A DNA stretch of 64,000 bases, from the NCBI GenBank assembly GCA_964482205.1, contig CAYZWI010000008.1, positions 62,001 to 126,000 on the forward strand, written 5' to 3'. Shown in pieces: positions 1 through 9,193 of this stretch. The position numbers were made by a program, and so were the translations under genes. Under the pieces are notes generated by a model. The model searched no databases. It was given only the letters and a program-made list of their open reading frames with translations, and was not told the origin of the DNA. This DNA comes from JAZDGX01 sp964482205. Its GTDB lineage: Bacteria > Eisenbacteria > RBG-16-71-46 > CAIMUX01 > WJJG01. Every line of letters begins with the position of its first letter. Within the stretch, counting starts at the first letter, position 1.

Positions 1-3000
1 GTGCAGATCGCGCAGCAGCCCCTTGCTGTTCGTGTGCATCCAGGGCTGGCCATAGCAATCGAGCACATAGATGCCCGCGAAGTTGTCCTTGCCTCCCACG
101 AAGATCACTTCCATCCGGCCGTCGTTATCCAGGTCGGCAAGCGTCGGCGTCGACCAGCAGATTCCGCCCCGTTCGAAGACATACACCCACTCGAGCGTTC
201 CCCGCGGGCCCCAACAGAACAATTCGCCGTGAGGATCGGGATAGTCTTCGCTCGGCGATTGGTTGGTGTGGTTGAACGCGATCGCGAGCACTTCCACATC
301 CCCATCGCCGTCGATGTCGCCCGCCGAAGCGCGGGCCCAGAACTCGTCCATCAAGTAGCCTTGCGCTTCGCCGGCGAAGGGGCCGCTGGTGAGTTCGGCG
401 CCGTCGCCATCGGCCACCTCGGAGCCGTTTCCATGGTAGCCGTAGATCGTCTCGGCGCTGATCACCACCTCGCGACCGGTCCCCGTCCAGCCGTCGAGCT
501 CGCAGATGAGCGGCGAGGATTTCAGCGCCACATCGACGAAGTTCGGCCAACCGGCGACGATGCCCGGAGTGGTGTAGGCCGAGATGGGCGTGGAGCGCAC
601 GCCGACATTGCCTCCGCGATCGACCGCGGCGATCTGGTAGGTGTACTGCTCCAGCGATCCGAGGCCCACATCCTCGAAGAATCGGTGCTCGGTCAAGACC
701 CCGGGCGTCACATCCTTGTATAGGCCGCCTTCCGGAGGCATGCGGTACACCTTGAACCCGTGGATCCCGTCCCCCGCCTGGCTCGGCAGCGACCAGGTGA
801 TGCGCATCGCTTCCAGCTGGCCCATGAGCATCGGCGAGAGGGGCGGGGCCGGACCGTCGAGATCGAGATCGCGCGCGTGCAAGGTGTCGTCGGGCGTCTG
901 GAAGGTGTCGACGAGCGCAAAGTCCAGGCGGCCGAGCGCATCGCGAATGTCCAAACTGAACGGGCCGACGAGCGCGGTGTCGCCCGGGGCGATGTCGTGC
1001 TGGGCGCGCACGCCCTGTCCTATCACGATGATCGCGGATGTGTCGAGGCTTCTCAGCCTCCCGAGCAGATGGCTCGCGGTCCCCTCCCCATAATTCTCGA
1101 CTCCCACCCACAAGCGCTGCGTGCCCGCCGAACCGGTCAACTTGTTCACCGCCAGGCGCAGGCGGGGACGAGCCACCTGCAGAGTGACCTCCACGCGAGA
1201 GGCCGTTCCTCCCGGATCGAGGACGAGCACGAACGGAATCTCGATGCGGTCGGACGAACCGAAGATCGCATCCATCTCGGAAGGAAACGCAATCAGGAAC
1301 GCATTCGCATCGCCGGCCGTCCCTCCGGCCGCAATGCTGGCGAAGGAGGCGGTCGAGTCGGGAATCGTCGCGCATCCCGCCGGCGCGCCCAAAGAGAGCC
1401 GCAAGCGGGCGTCGACACTCCCGGCCGCCTGGGTACCCTGATTCCCGAGCGTGAGGCTCACGCGCAGCCGTTCGCCCGGCTCCGCCTGCCCATTGCCGTT
1501 GCCGCGGCTCGAGGCGGTGCCGTCGTCCAGCGCGGCGAACGCGCTCAGGTACAGCGCGCGGGCGGCCGTAGGAGCGACCACCGTCCCGGTCAACCGGAAG
1601 GGCACGCAGTTGGGCGCCGTCACGACCAGCGAGAATTCTCCCGTGCTGCGCGGGTGGAACGGCACGATGATTTCGCGCGCCCCTCCGCCCAGCGCGCCGA
1701 CCGCGTAGCTCTCGCCGTTCTTGTGCACGCAGACGCTCGCGCCATCCACGGGATCGCCGCTTGGATTGATGGAGACCCGCAGGCGGTCGACTCCGATCGG
1801 AACCTGGAAGTTCGAGTAGTCGGGCAGGCTCGCGTTGATCAGGTCCGGGGTACGCGGCCAAAAAGGCATGCCCGGCTCTCCCAGCAGCGTCTGCGTGTAC
1901 AGCATGAACCGCGCCTGGGTTTCCAGATTGATCTGCGTTCCCGTGAGGGCCGAGGCGGCGAGCGACGCGAAGAAGCCGTCGCCGATCGTGGCCCCCGGCT
2001 CGCCGTAGATGGTCTCGAAGAAGTCGCGGGTGAAGGGACGGGCCGCTCCCGGGAAGTCGGCGTTCGTGCATCCCATGTAGGTGACGACGCCGTCCTGAGG
2101 CATGAGCAGGATCTTCTCTCCGAACGAATCGTAATCGATCGCGGCCGAATGGCAGTTGACCGCGTAGGTCGGATAGAGATGGCCTTGATCGCCGTTCGTG
2201 ATCCGCGCGAGATCGCCGTTCAGGATGCGGCCGTCACCCACTGCCCAACGATCGTGATACCCGTGCCCGACGTGCAGCGCCATGCCGTATCCCAAGGAGA
2301 GATGGGCCAGCGCGGAAGCGCCCGTCTCGAGCTCCATCAACGTCGACAGCTCGGGGCGTCTCGACGACTGGTACTCCGAGCGTTCGAAGAGCAGCTTGGT
2401 CTCGTTCGTGATGCCCATCGTCCCGCTCAGGATGTCGTAAATGATGAGGCAGTCGTCCGCGCCGTCCAGACGGGCGCAGATCAGCTGATCGCCCTTCTGG
2501 CGGCATGAGTTCTCCTCGTTACACTCCTCGGCGTGGCAGTCGGGACCTCCGTCTCGGCCATGCAACGACCAGTCGACATCGAAGAGCACTTCTCCGAGGT
2601 AGAGGATCTTGTCGAGATATCCGTCACGAGGCGGGTCCTGCACATATCGGAAATACTTGTCGAGGTACGCATTCACATCGGACGCGGTGCGGGCGCTCAC
2701 CCTGCCCACCTGGATGTCGGGCGTCGTGTCGGTGGAATCGCCCGGTGAAATGCCCGAACCCGCAGCCTGGCCGAAGTACCCGTTGCGATCCGCATCCCAG
2801 CTTCTCTCCAGGCAGGCGTAGTAGTAATCGGTCGCGATCGCCGTTCCCAATCCGGTGCCGAGCATTCGGCTGTAGCCGTACCGCACGGGAATGCCGTCGA
2901 CATCCGCCCCGATCAAGACCCACTTGAGATTCCAATTCTGATGCGCGTCCTGGAGAAACAGGCGGATTCTCTCGGCCGGGTCCGCTCCGGTCGGGTAGTG

Positions 3001-3837
3001 CTCGTCGATCCAATCGGTGCGCACCACCAGGGCGGGATGGCCCGCATTCGTCTTCCAGGCCGCCAGCCGCTGCCAGGCGCTCTCGAGGGCGTCGTCGGGA
3101 GGAACGAGGATCACATACTCGACCGGCGCCCCTTGCACGGAGGGGGCTTCGCGCGGAAGGAAGCCCGGCTCGTCGATGAGCACGCGTTGCCAGGGGCCTG
3201 CGGTCTCCGCGGGAAGGGCGCCCTGCAAGGCGCGCTTCATGGGCAGCCCCGAGAAGGCCCCCGGCTTCGAGGCCAATTCGAGCGTGAGCCGGATGCGCTT
3301 CGCCCACAGCGCCTCGCCCGTGGCCGGCAGATAGTGGATCGGATAGACGCGCACGACGGCGAAGCGCCGTCCCGTCGACATCTCGAATTCGGTCACCAGG
3401 CGTGCGGTATGCGCGGGAAATGCGGCCTCCGCCTGGTAGACGGAGGGATCGGGCGCCGACTCGGGCGGGTCGGGCAGATCGAAGCTGGGGCCGCCGCGAT
3501 AGGGCAACACGGGGCGGACAAGCGTTTGACGCGTCTCTTCGAGGACTTCCGCGCTCACGCCCTCGGCATGCATTCCCGCGGGCAGCGGAAAGAGGACCTC
3601 GTTGGAAGGAATGTCCGGCTCTCCAAGAGAGACATCCGGCGATCCCCCCGGAAACGAGATTTCGACCCAGCGGCCGCTCTCGTCGAAGGCGATGCGGACA
3701 TCGGGATAGTCCAGATCGCGGGTCAAGGTCTCGGCCGCCGCCAGGCGAACCGGGCCGGCCAACAGGCCGAAGAGCGCCAGTCCGGCGAGCAGCCATCGAA
3801 ACCGCGGTGCGCAAAATGCGGGTCGCTCCGGTCTCAT
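1..3837 (-). CDS. Gingipain-like family C25 cysteine peptidase, secreted (3' end outside window)
   Basis: Secreted peptidase whose C-terminus lies beyond the left edge; 1279 codons are visible and the frame is open to base 1. The ATG follows AAAGGAGAG. A signal peptide (about residues 1-35) is followed by a C25-type propeptide with GEPDIPSNE near residue 72. The catalytic domain carries the HVGHG histidine (H525) and a cysteine in VNCHSAAID (C562), spaced as in gingipains. After it come Ig-like/fibronectin-like segments and, near the edge, two FG-GAP-like motifs (DIDGDGD and DLDNDG), suggesting a propeller or surface-binding module. In other FCB-group proteins this architecture usually ends in a C-terminal sorting domain, which cannot be checked here. 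The family and catalytic dyad are clear; substrate is unknown. Two other frames on this strand are open for over 1 kb but encode Arg-rich sequence with no domain. Confidence 0.9.
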   Translation of the reverse strand, partial: MRPERPAFCAPRFRWLLAGLALFGLLAGPVRLAAAETLTRDLDYPDVRIAFDESGRWVEISFPGGSPDVSLGEPDIPSNEVLFPLPAGMHAEGVSAEVLEETRQTLVRPVLPYRGGPSFDLPDPPESAPDPSVYQAEAAFPAHTARLVTEFEMSTGRRFAVVRVYPIHYLPATGEALWAKRIRLTLELASKPGAFSGLPMKRALQGALPAETAGPWQRVLIDEPGFLPREAPSVQGAPVEYVILVPPDDALESAWQRLAAWKTNAGHPALVVRTDWIDEHYPTGADPAERIRLFLQDAHQNWNLKWVLIGADVDGIPVRYGYSRMLGTGLGTAIATDYYYACLERSWDADRNGYFGQAAGSGISPGDSTDTTPDIQVGRVSARTASDVNAYLDKYFRYVQDPPRDGYLDKILYLGEVLFDVDWSLHGRDGGPDCHAEECNEENSCRQKGDQLICARLDGADDCLIIYDILSGTMGITNETKLLFERSEYQSSRRPELSTLMELETGASALAHLSLGYGMALHVGHGYHDRWAVGDGRILNGDLARITNGDQGHLYPTYAVNCHSAAIDYDSFGEKILLMPQDGVVTYMGCTNADFPGAARPFTRDFFETIYGEPGATIGDGFFASLAASALTGTQINLETQARFMLYTQTLLGEPGMPFWPRTPDLINASLPDYSNFQVPIGVDRLRVSINPSGDPVDGASVCVHKNGESYAVGALGGGAREIIVPFHPRSTGEFSLVVTAPNCVPFRLTGTVVAPTAARALYLSAFAALDDGTASSRGNGNGQAEPGERLRVSLTLGNQGTQAAGSVDARLRLSLGAPAGCATIPDSTASFASIAAGGTAGDANAFLIAFPSEMDAIFGSSDRIEIPFVLVLDPGGTASRVEVTLQVARPRLRLAVNKLTGSAGTQRLWVGVENYGEGTASHLLGRLRSLDTSAIIVIGQGVRAQHDIAPGDTALVGPFSLDIRDALGRLDFALVDTFQTPDDTLHARDLDLDGPAPPLSPMLMGQLEAMRITWSLPSQAGDGIHGFKVYRMPPEGGLYKDVTPGVLTEHRFFEDVGLGSLEQYTYQIAAVDRGGNVGVRSTPISAYTTPGIVAGWPNFVDVALKSSPLICELDGWTGTGREVVISAETIYGYHGNGSEVADGDGAELTSGPFAGEAQGYLMDEFWARASAGDIDGDGDVEVLAIAFNHTNQSPSEDYPDPHGELFCWGPRGTLEWVYVFERGGICWSTPTLADLDNDGRMEVIFVGGKDNFAGIYVLDCYGQPWMHTNSKGLLRDLH

Positions 3838-3993
3838 CCCCGACTCTCCTTTGCCTCGCTCATGGACCGCAAAAGCTCGTTTCCCGAATGCTACCGGCCT
3901 TCCCGGGCCCTGTCAAACACCGCCCGCAGAGGCGGGGAATCCGCGGATCCAGTCCCAGTGCGGGTTTCCGAGCGCCCGCGTCGATTTTTTTTC

Positions 3994-4020
3994 TTGCCAG
4001 GATTCCGACCCGCTGATAAT
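3994..4020 (+). promoter_or_regulatory. Candidate sigma-70 promoter of the HU gene
   Basis: TTGCCA and GATAAT lie 15 bases apart in an AT-richer patch preceded by a run of eight T, about 60 bases before the HU start codon. The spacer is short for a sigma-70 promoter, so the -35 assignment is uncertain. Confidence 0.35.
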
Positions 4021-4082
4021 GAAGTCCTCGTTCGATGAGTCCCTGAGCCCAAGTTTCCGAAGGATGAAGGAGGACAGCTACC

Positions 4083-4385
4083 ATGACGAAGACCGAGTTG
4101 ATCAACACGCTCGTCAAGACGTCGAAGCTCGAGAAGCGGGCTGCCAAGATGTTCCTCGAGTCCTTGACTGACGTCGTCACCAAGGAGATCCGCAAGGGCG
4201 GCGAAGTTCCGTTGACGGGACTCGGCAAGTTCAAGGTCTCGAGGCGCAAGGCCCGCATCGGCCGCAATCCGCAGACCGGCGAAGAGATCAAGATCCCCGC
4301 GAAGAAGGTCGTGAAGTTCGCGGTCGCGAAGGCTCTGAAGGACCAGATCCGGGCTGGGGCCGTCGCGCCGAAGGGTCGCAAGTAG
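4083..4385 (+). CDS. HU/IHF-family histone-like DNA-binding protein
   Basis: Small basic nucleoid protein of 100 residues, the usual HU length plus a short Lys/Arg tail. It begins MTKTELIN as HU proteins do, has the core VPLTGLGKFKV (where HU has a GFGTF-type turn), and a DNA-contacting arm with RIGRNPQTGEE and the intercalating-proline region GRNP around residues 61-64. It probably works as a dimer that bends DNA non-specifically. A strong GGAGG lies upstream of the ATG. The gene stands alone between a divergent peptidase gene and a convergent gene, with its own promoter and a hairpin terminator just downstream. HU versus an IHF subunit cannot be decided from sequence alone. Confidence 0.95.
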   Translation: MTKTELINTLVKTSKLEKRAAKMFLESLTDVVTKEIRKGGEVPLTGLGKFKVSRRKARIGRNPQTGEEIKIPAKKVVKFAVAKALKDQIRAGAVAPKGRK

Positions 4386-4418
4386 ACGCGGTTCCGATTC
4401 GCTGATCCGGCTTGGGGC

Positions 4419-4470
4419 AGCAAGAGAGGGTGGGGATTCGCGATCCTCGCCCTCTCTTGCTTTCGTCTCT
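4419..4470 (+). terminator. Rho-independent-type terminator after the HU gene
   Basis: A 12-base arm (AGCAAGAGAGGG, 4419-4430) pairs with 4450-4461 around a 19-base loop and is followed by TTCGTCTCTT. It lies between two convergent genes and may serve both. Confidence 0.6.
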
Positions 4471-4510
4471 TCGCGTGCGCCTGCGGGCGGGCGGCCGCCC
4501 AGGCGAGCCC

Positions 4511-5515
4511 TCATTTCCCCTCCGCGTCGCGCACCGCTTTCTTTTCCTCCGGCTTGCCGGGCCGCGTGTAGGGAGCCAGTTCGGGGAGCGCTTCCTTGTT
4601 TCCCAAGGCGCTCTGCAACTGCATTTCCCGATAGTGCGGCAAGGGGTAGGTGAAGCGAATGGTGTCGGCGCACGAACTGGTGCAAGCGACGACGAAGATG
4701 TGGCCCCAGTTGTGGCACGCGATGCGCTCATAGACGGAGGCGGTGTCGCGCGCCGCCCCGTAGAGAATGTCCGCGCACCGTTCGCTGGGGTTGTCCCTCA
4801 TCCCCGTGTATTCCTTGACGATCTTGTACGGCTCTCCGGGGCACACCCGGCTGCGAATGCGACGCAGCATCCATTCCTCGTTGGCGAGCGCGGAGAGATG
4901 GCGCTCTCCGGAAGTCGCATGCGTCTGCCCGTACACCTGGCACATGTCCCACAGACGGCGCAGGAATCCATCCCGCGCTCCGTCGGCCGGCTGGCCTCCG
5001 CGCTCGCAGACGGCGACGATCGTGTCCGCCTGGGCGCCGAGCAGCATGGCCATCTCGACGAAATGGAAACCGAGAAACCGACCGGGGGGCATGGGGAATC
5101 CCGCCGTCGCGATTTCGAAGGTCTGGCGGGCCGGGTCGAGCAATTCCTGGGGATTCCCGCGGGCGTAGGCGAAGAGCACTTCATTCATGCGCGTCGCGAG
5201 CGTGTCGGCGATCCGGTCGCGGATCTGGATTCCCTCGGGGCCGTCGAGGCGGTGACGCGGCTCGATGGTCCCCTGCGCGAATTCCTCTTCCCACTTCGAG
5301 AGCCCCCGGATCCCCTCGTACAGCGCCTGCCGCTCCGCGGTCATCGTCAACCGGTCGGTCTCGGCGTCGATGACCGCCGTCGCCTGCTCGACCAGGTCCT
5401 GTCCCTGGCGAAGCTGATCCAGGGGGTGGATCGCTTGCGCGCCCCGAAGCCCGAAGAATGCCGCCCCAGCCAGCAAGAGCGAGCCCGCCATCCAGGCCCT
5501 CGCCGAACCGCTCAT
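4511..5515 (-). CDS. Exported protein of unknown function
   Basis: Not recognised. A 334-residue protein whose ATG follows AAAGGAGAG; an open extension of 45 codons upstream has no ribosome-binding site and was not used. The N-terminus (about 28 residues) is a signal peptide ending in GAQA. The mature part is rich in helix-forming residues, with cysteines in four places (MCQVYG, RVCPGEP, RCADI and CTSSCAD) and a CHNWGH motif about 60 residues from the end. A Cys/His set like this could bind a metal or form disulfides, but no known heme or zinc signature is obvious. Convergent with the HU gene and divergent from the oxidoreductase gene. Confidence 0.75.
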   Translation of the reverse strand: MSGSARAWMAGSLLLAGAAFFGLRGAQAIHPLDQLRQGQDLVEQATAVIDAETDRLTMTAERQALYEGIRGLSKWEEEFAQGTIEPRHRLDGPEGIQIRDRIADTLATRMNEVLFAYARGNPQELLDPARQTFEIATAGFPMPPGRFLGFHFVEMAMLLGAQADTIVAVCERGGQPADGARDGFLRRLWDMCQVYGQTHATSGERHLSALANEEWMLRRIRSRVCPGEPYKIVKEYTGMRDNPSERCADILYGAARDTASVYERIACHNWGHIFVVACTSSCADTIRFTYPLPHYREMQLQSALGNKEALPELAPYTRPGKPEEKKAVRDAEGK

Positions 5516-5864
5516 CGCCTCTCCTTTCCCACGGAAGTGATCGAATCCGAACCATCGAAACCCGCTTCCGGCCCCCGGTTCCCGCTTCTCGAACCGGCCC
5601 CGAAGGCGCGACCGGCCTGGCATGAGAATCGCCTGGACGGCCAGGATCACGAGAGCGGGTCCGCCCGCAAGAAATGCGCCCGGAAGGAATCTGCATCAAG
5701 CCTAGAGGGGCGCGGCTCTGCAAGTCAAGAAACGGCCGTCCCGCCGCCCGGGAAAGCGCGTTGCCGCCGCGTGCCGAGGGGAAGCGTTGACCCTCCCCTC
5801 GCATTCGGGATACCGTCGGCTCACGCACGTTCGTAAAGCGGTGGAACCAACCGAGGGAGTGCGC
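5516..5864. other. Divergent intergenic region
   Basis: Separates the exported protein gene (leftward) from the oxidoreductase (rightward). A possible promoter for the latter is TTGACC (5787-5792) and GATACC (5809-5814), spacer 16. Nothing else recognisable. Confidence 0.4.
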
Positions 5865-6902
5865 ATGCGAGCGTATGTCATCCACGCCCACGGCGGCCCG
5901 GAAGCATTGAAGCTGGAAGAGCGGCCCACCCCCATTCCCGGGCCGGGCGAAGTGCGCGTGCGGATCGTCGCCGTAAGCTTGAATCGCCTCGACCTCTGGG
6001 TGCGCGAAGGAGTGCCCGGCCACCGGTTCGCCCTGCCCCTTGTGCCCTGCTCCGACGGATGCGGGATCGTGGAAGAGCTCGGACCGGAAGCGCACGGAGT
6101 CTCCATCGGCGACACCTGCCTGCTCTCGCCCGGATATGGATGCGGGAGTTGTCCCGCATGCCTCAGCGGAAACGAGTCGCTCTGCCGGAGCTACCACATC
6201 CTCGGCGAAACGCGCGACGGCACCGCGGCCGAGGCCATCACGCTGCCCGCCTCGGCGTTGTTTTCCCTTCCCGAGGGAATGGCCCCCGAGCAGGCCGCCT
6301 CGCTGCCTCTCGTTCTGACGACGGCCTGGCGCATGCTCGTCCTTCGCGCTCGCCTGCAACCGGGCGAATGGGTGCTCGTGCAAGCGGGAGGGAGCGGGAT
6401 CGGAGTGATGGCGATCCAGATCGCCGCATTCTTCGGCTGCCGCGTGATCGCGACGGTGGGGAACGAGGAGAAGGCGCGCCGCGCGCGCGAATGCGGGGCG
6501 CAGCACACGATCCTCTACCGGCAACAAGATGTCGTTGAGGCGGTGAAGAGCCTGACCGGCAAGCGCGGCGTGGATGTGGTCGTCGAGCACACCGGCGCGG
6601 CGACCTGGGAAGCGAGTATCAAGAGTCTCGCCTGGGGAGGGCGCCTGGTCACTTGCGGCGCGACCAGCGGCGCATCCGCAAGCGTCAACTTGCGCGCGCT
6701 CTTCTTCAAGCAGCTCAGCCTGCTCGGATCGACGATGGGCAGCCGCGCGGATCTCGCGCGCTGCTTGGATCTCGTGCGGCAGGGACGCATCCGCCCCGTG
6801 GTCGATCGCACCTTCGAGATGGACGAGCTGCCGGAAGCCTATCGCTACCTCGAGGAGCGAAAGGCCTTCGGCAAGGTGACGGTGCGAGGTTGGCAGTCAT
6901 GA
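5865..6902 (+). CDS. Zinc-binding MDR-family oxidoreductase (alcohol dehydrogenase/quinone reductase-like)
   Basis: NAD(P)H-dependent medium-chain reductase of 345 residues, the normal family length. The ATG used follows GAGGGAG; the frame extends 26 codons upstream without a ribosome-binding site. The N-terminal GroES-like domain carries the structural-zinc cysteines C93, C96, C99 and C107. The catalytic-zinc ligands of true alcohol dehydrogenases are not all present: the region reads SLNRLDLW and PCSDGCG where Cys-x-x-Asp and Gly-His-Glu would be expected. The Rossmann fold has GGSGIG at 175-180. This pattern fits the zinc-ADH-like/quinone reductase branch. Its stop overlaps the next start as ATGA, so it is translationally coupled to a membrane protein; no pathway link is evident. 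Confidence 0.88.
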   Translation: MRAYVIHAHGGPEALKLEERPTPIPGPGEVRVRIVAVSLNRLDLWVREGVPGHRFALPLVPCSDGCGIVEELGPEAHGVSIGDTCLLSPGYGCGSCPACLSGNESLCRSYHILGETRDGTAAEAITLPASALFSLPEGMAPEQAASLPLVLTTAWRMLVLRARLQPGEWVLVQAGGSGIGVMAIQIAAFFGCRVIATVGNEEKARRARECGAQHTILYRQQDVVEAVKSLTGKRGVDVVVEHTGAATWEASIKSLAWGGRLVTCGATSGASASVNLRALFFKQLSLLGSTMGSRADLARCLDLVRQGRIRPVVDRTFEMDELPEAYRYLEERKAFGKVTVRGWQS

Positions 6903-8983
6903 CCCGCGCATCGGGCGAGACGATCGCGGCCGGACATCCGGCCGGCTCTCTCCCCGCGCGAGCGAGCGGCCGCGGGAACGCGCGCGGAATGCTCGCGCTC
7001 TTCGCGGCCAGCCTGCTCCTTCGGATTCTCTTCCTCTTCCACTTGCGCGCGAGCCCGACGCTGCTCCATCCGACGGCCGATCCGCTGCGCTATCACGAGC
7101 GCGCGCTCGAGATCCTCTCGGGCGATCTTCTCGGCTCGGGCGTCTCGTTTCATTCGAGCCCGCTCTATCCCTACATCCTGGCGGTCTTCTACGCGCTGAC
7201 GGGAAAGAACCTCTTCGCCGCCTACTGCCTGCAAGCCGCGGTCGATGCGCTCGGCGTGGTGTTGCTCTTTCTCCTGGCCCGGCGCCTGGGAGGCGCGCTC
7301 GTCGGCTGGCTTGCGGGGGTGATCGCGCTCGGGTATCAGGCCTTTCTCTTTTTCACCGGCGAGCTCATCGAGATCACGCTCGTCCTCGCCTTCCTGACCG
7401 GGGCGATGATCCTGCTCGTCGACGACGCGGACGCGCGCTCGAACCGCCGCGCGCACGGCGGCCAGCCCCCGCACGCGCGATCTCCCGCTCGCATTCGCCC
7501 GGCCGGGCGCCGGACGGCCGGCTCACAGCTTCGTCTCTTCGCCGCCGGGCTGCTCCTGGGCCTCGCGGTGCTCGGCAAGCCGAACATCCTCGCCGCCATT
7601 CCCTTCCTGCTCGCCGGGTGGAACCTGCGCGCGGGGCGCTCGTGGCGCGCGCTCGGGCGGCCCGCCGCCGCCTGCGCGCTCGGCGTCGCGCTCGCGATCG
7701 CGCCCTTCACGCTTCGAAACGCGATCGTGGGGCACGACTTCGTGCTCACGAGCTCGAATGGCGGGATCAACTTCTACATCGGCAACAACGAACATGCCGA
7801 CGGCACCTTCCGCGTCGATGCCAACATGCAGGATGACTTGGGGGCCTCCTCCCTCGCCGCGGCGGAAGAAGCGCTCGGGCGGCCGCTGAAACCCGGCCAG
7901 GCTTCCACCTATTGGTTTCGCAGAGGGCTCGAATTCCTCCACGCCCATCCGGGCAAGGACCTGCTTCTTCAGGGCCGCAAGCTGCTTCTGCTCGTGAACG
8001 CGTACGAGATCCCGAACTACTTCGACCTCGACTTCTTCAAGCGCTATTCCTGGCTGCTGCGCGCTACTCCGTTCCGCTTCGGCACGATCTTTCCGTTCGC
8101 GCTCGCGGGTCTCGTCTTCGCCTGGCCGCGGCGCCGCGCGCTCGCGCCCGTGTATCTCTTTCTCGCCGGGTATGCGGCCAGCCTGATTCCCTTCTTCATG
8201 ACTTCTCGTTACCGGTTGCCGCTCGTTCCCGTGCTGATCGTCTTCGCCGCCTTCGGCCTCGCGGGCATGCTTCGCTGGGTGCCCGCGCTGCGCGGCCTTC
8301 TCGCCGGGCAGGGAGCGCCGCTCCCCGGCGCGCCGCGCTGGAAACCGGTCGCCGCCTTCGCGCTCGGCGCGCTCCTCGCGTACCTGCCTCTGTGCAAGGC
8401 GGAAGGCTTTCGCGCGCATCAATACGGGATGATCGCCTCCGTGTTGAAGAGCCAGGGAAAATTCGCGGAAGCGGCCGAGCAATACCGCCGCGCGATCGAG
8501 CTGGGATCGGGAGGCGTGCTCTTTCACAACAGCCTGGCCGTCTGCCTGTTCGAGCTGGGAGACATGGCCGCGGGAGAACGCAGCCTGCGCACCGCGCTCG
8601 CGATCGATCCCACCTATGCGCCCGCGTGGAGGAACCTCGGGCGGATGGCCGAATCGCGGTGCGACACGCTCGCCGCCATCGAGAAGTACCGCCGGGCGTC
8701 AGGCGCGGATGGCCGTTTCACGGAGGCCAGCCTCGATCTGGCGCGCCTGTTGATCGCGAAAGGCGAGAATGCGGAAGCGGAAGCGGTCTTGCGCCGCCTG
8801 CTGGAGCGCGTTCCGAAAAGCGAGAGCGCCCTCTGGAACCTGGCCCTGCTCCTGGGAACGCGCATGAATCGCGCCGATGAGGCGCTGAGGCTGACCGACC
8901 GGCTGCTCGCGCTTCACCCCGGCCACGCGGACGCGCTGCGCTTGAGGGCTCACCTGCAGCCATCGCAATCGACGCGTCCGTGA
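6899..8983 (+). CDS. GT-C-type membrane protein with C-terminal TPR repeats
   Basis: Polytopic inner-membrane protein of 694 residues, starting in a four-base ATGA overlap with the preceding gene. About ten hydrophobic segments lie between residues 25 and 480. The first loop contains HPTADPLRYHERA and the second HSSPLYPY, matching the loop layout of ArnT/PMT-type (GT-C) lipid-phosphate-sugar transferases. A soluble C-terminal region of about 200 residues has four or five TPR-like helix pairs (for example FAEAAEQYRRAIELG and AERSLRTALAIDP-like repeats). A role in glycosylation of exported proteins or cell-surface polymers is likely from the family; donor and acceptor are unknown. A similar TMTC-like protein is encoded near 16.4-18.6 kb. 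Confidence 0.8.
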   Translation: MTRASGETIAAGHPAGSLPARASGRGNARGMLALFAASLLLRILFLFHLRASPTLLHPTADPLRYHERALEILSGDLLGSGVSFHSSPLYPYILAVFYALTGKNLFAAYCLQAAVDALGVVLLFLLARRLGGALVGWLAGVIALGYQAFLFFTGELIEITLVLAFLTGAMILLVDDADARSNRRAHGGQPPHARSPARIRPAGRRTAGSQLRLFAAGLLLGLAVLGKPNILAAIPFLLAGWNLRAGRSWRALGRPAAACALGVALAIAPFTLRNAIVGHDFVLTSSNGGINFYIGNNEHADGTFRVDANMQDDLGASSLAAAEEALGRPLKPGQASTYWFRRGLEFLHAHPGKDLLLQGRKLLLLVNAYEIPNYFDLDFFKRYSWLLRATPFRFGTIFPFALAGLVFAWPRRRALAPVYLFLAGYAASLIPFFMTSRYRLPLVPVLIVFAAFGLAGMLRWVPALRGLLAGQGAPLPGAPRWKPVAAFALGALLAYLPLCKAEGFRAHQYGMIASVLKSQGKFAEAAEQYRRAIELGSGGVLFHNSLAVCLFELGDMAAGERSLRTALAIDPTYAPAWRNLGRMAESRCDTLAAIEKYRRASGADGRFTEASLDLARLLIAKGENAEAEAVLRRLLERVPKSESALWNLALLLGTRMNRADEALRLTDRLLALHPGHADALRLRAHLQPSQSTRP

Positions 8984-9193
8984 CTTGCGCAGCTGCGCGC
9001 AGGCGTTCGCCTCAGTCGCTGGCGGCCTCGCCTTGGCTGCCCGCCTGCATCTGCCCGCGCAATCGCCGGCGCAGCTCCAAGCCGAGAGCGTGACAGCCAT
9101 GGGATCTCCTCTTTCCTGAATCATGAAGGCGGCCGGCCGCAGCGCGCGTGAAAGTCCGGATGCGAGTCACATGCGAACGAACACGCGATCGAA

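Noticed and set aside
125..3814. Open frames on the same strand as the C25 peptidase (125-2071 and 2624-3814)
   Set aside because: Out of register with the peptidase frame, which carries the catalytic motifs and signal peptide.
8699..9124. Minus-strand gene starting near 9124 with a good GAGGAG
   Set aside because: The frame overlaps the TPR membrane protein gene and encodes Arg/Ala-rich sequence with no domain.
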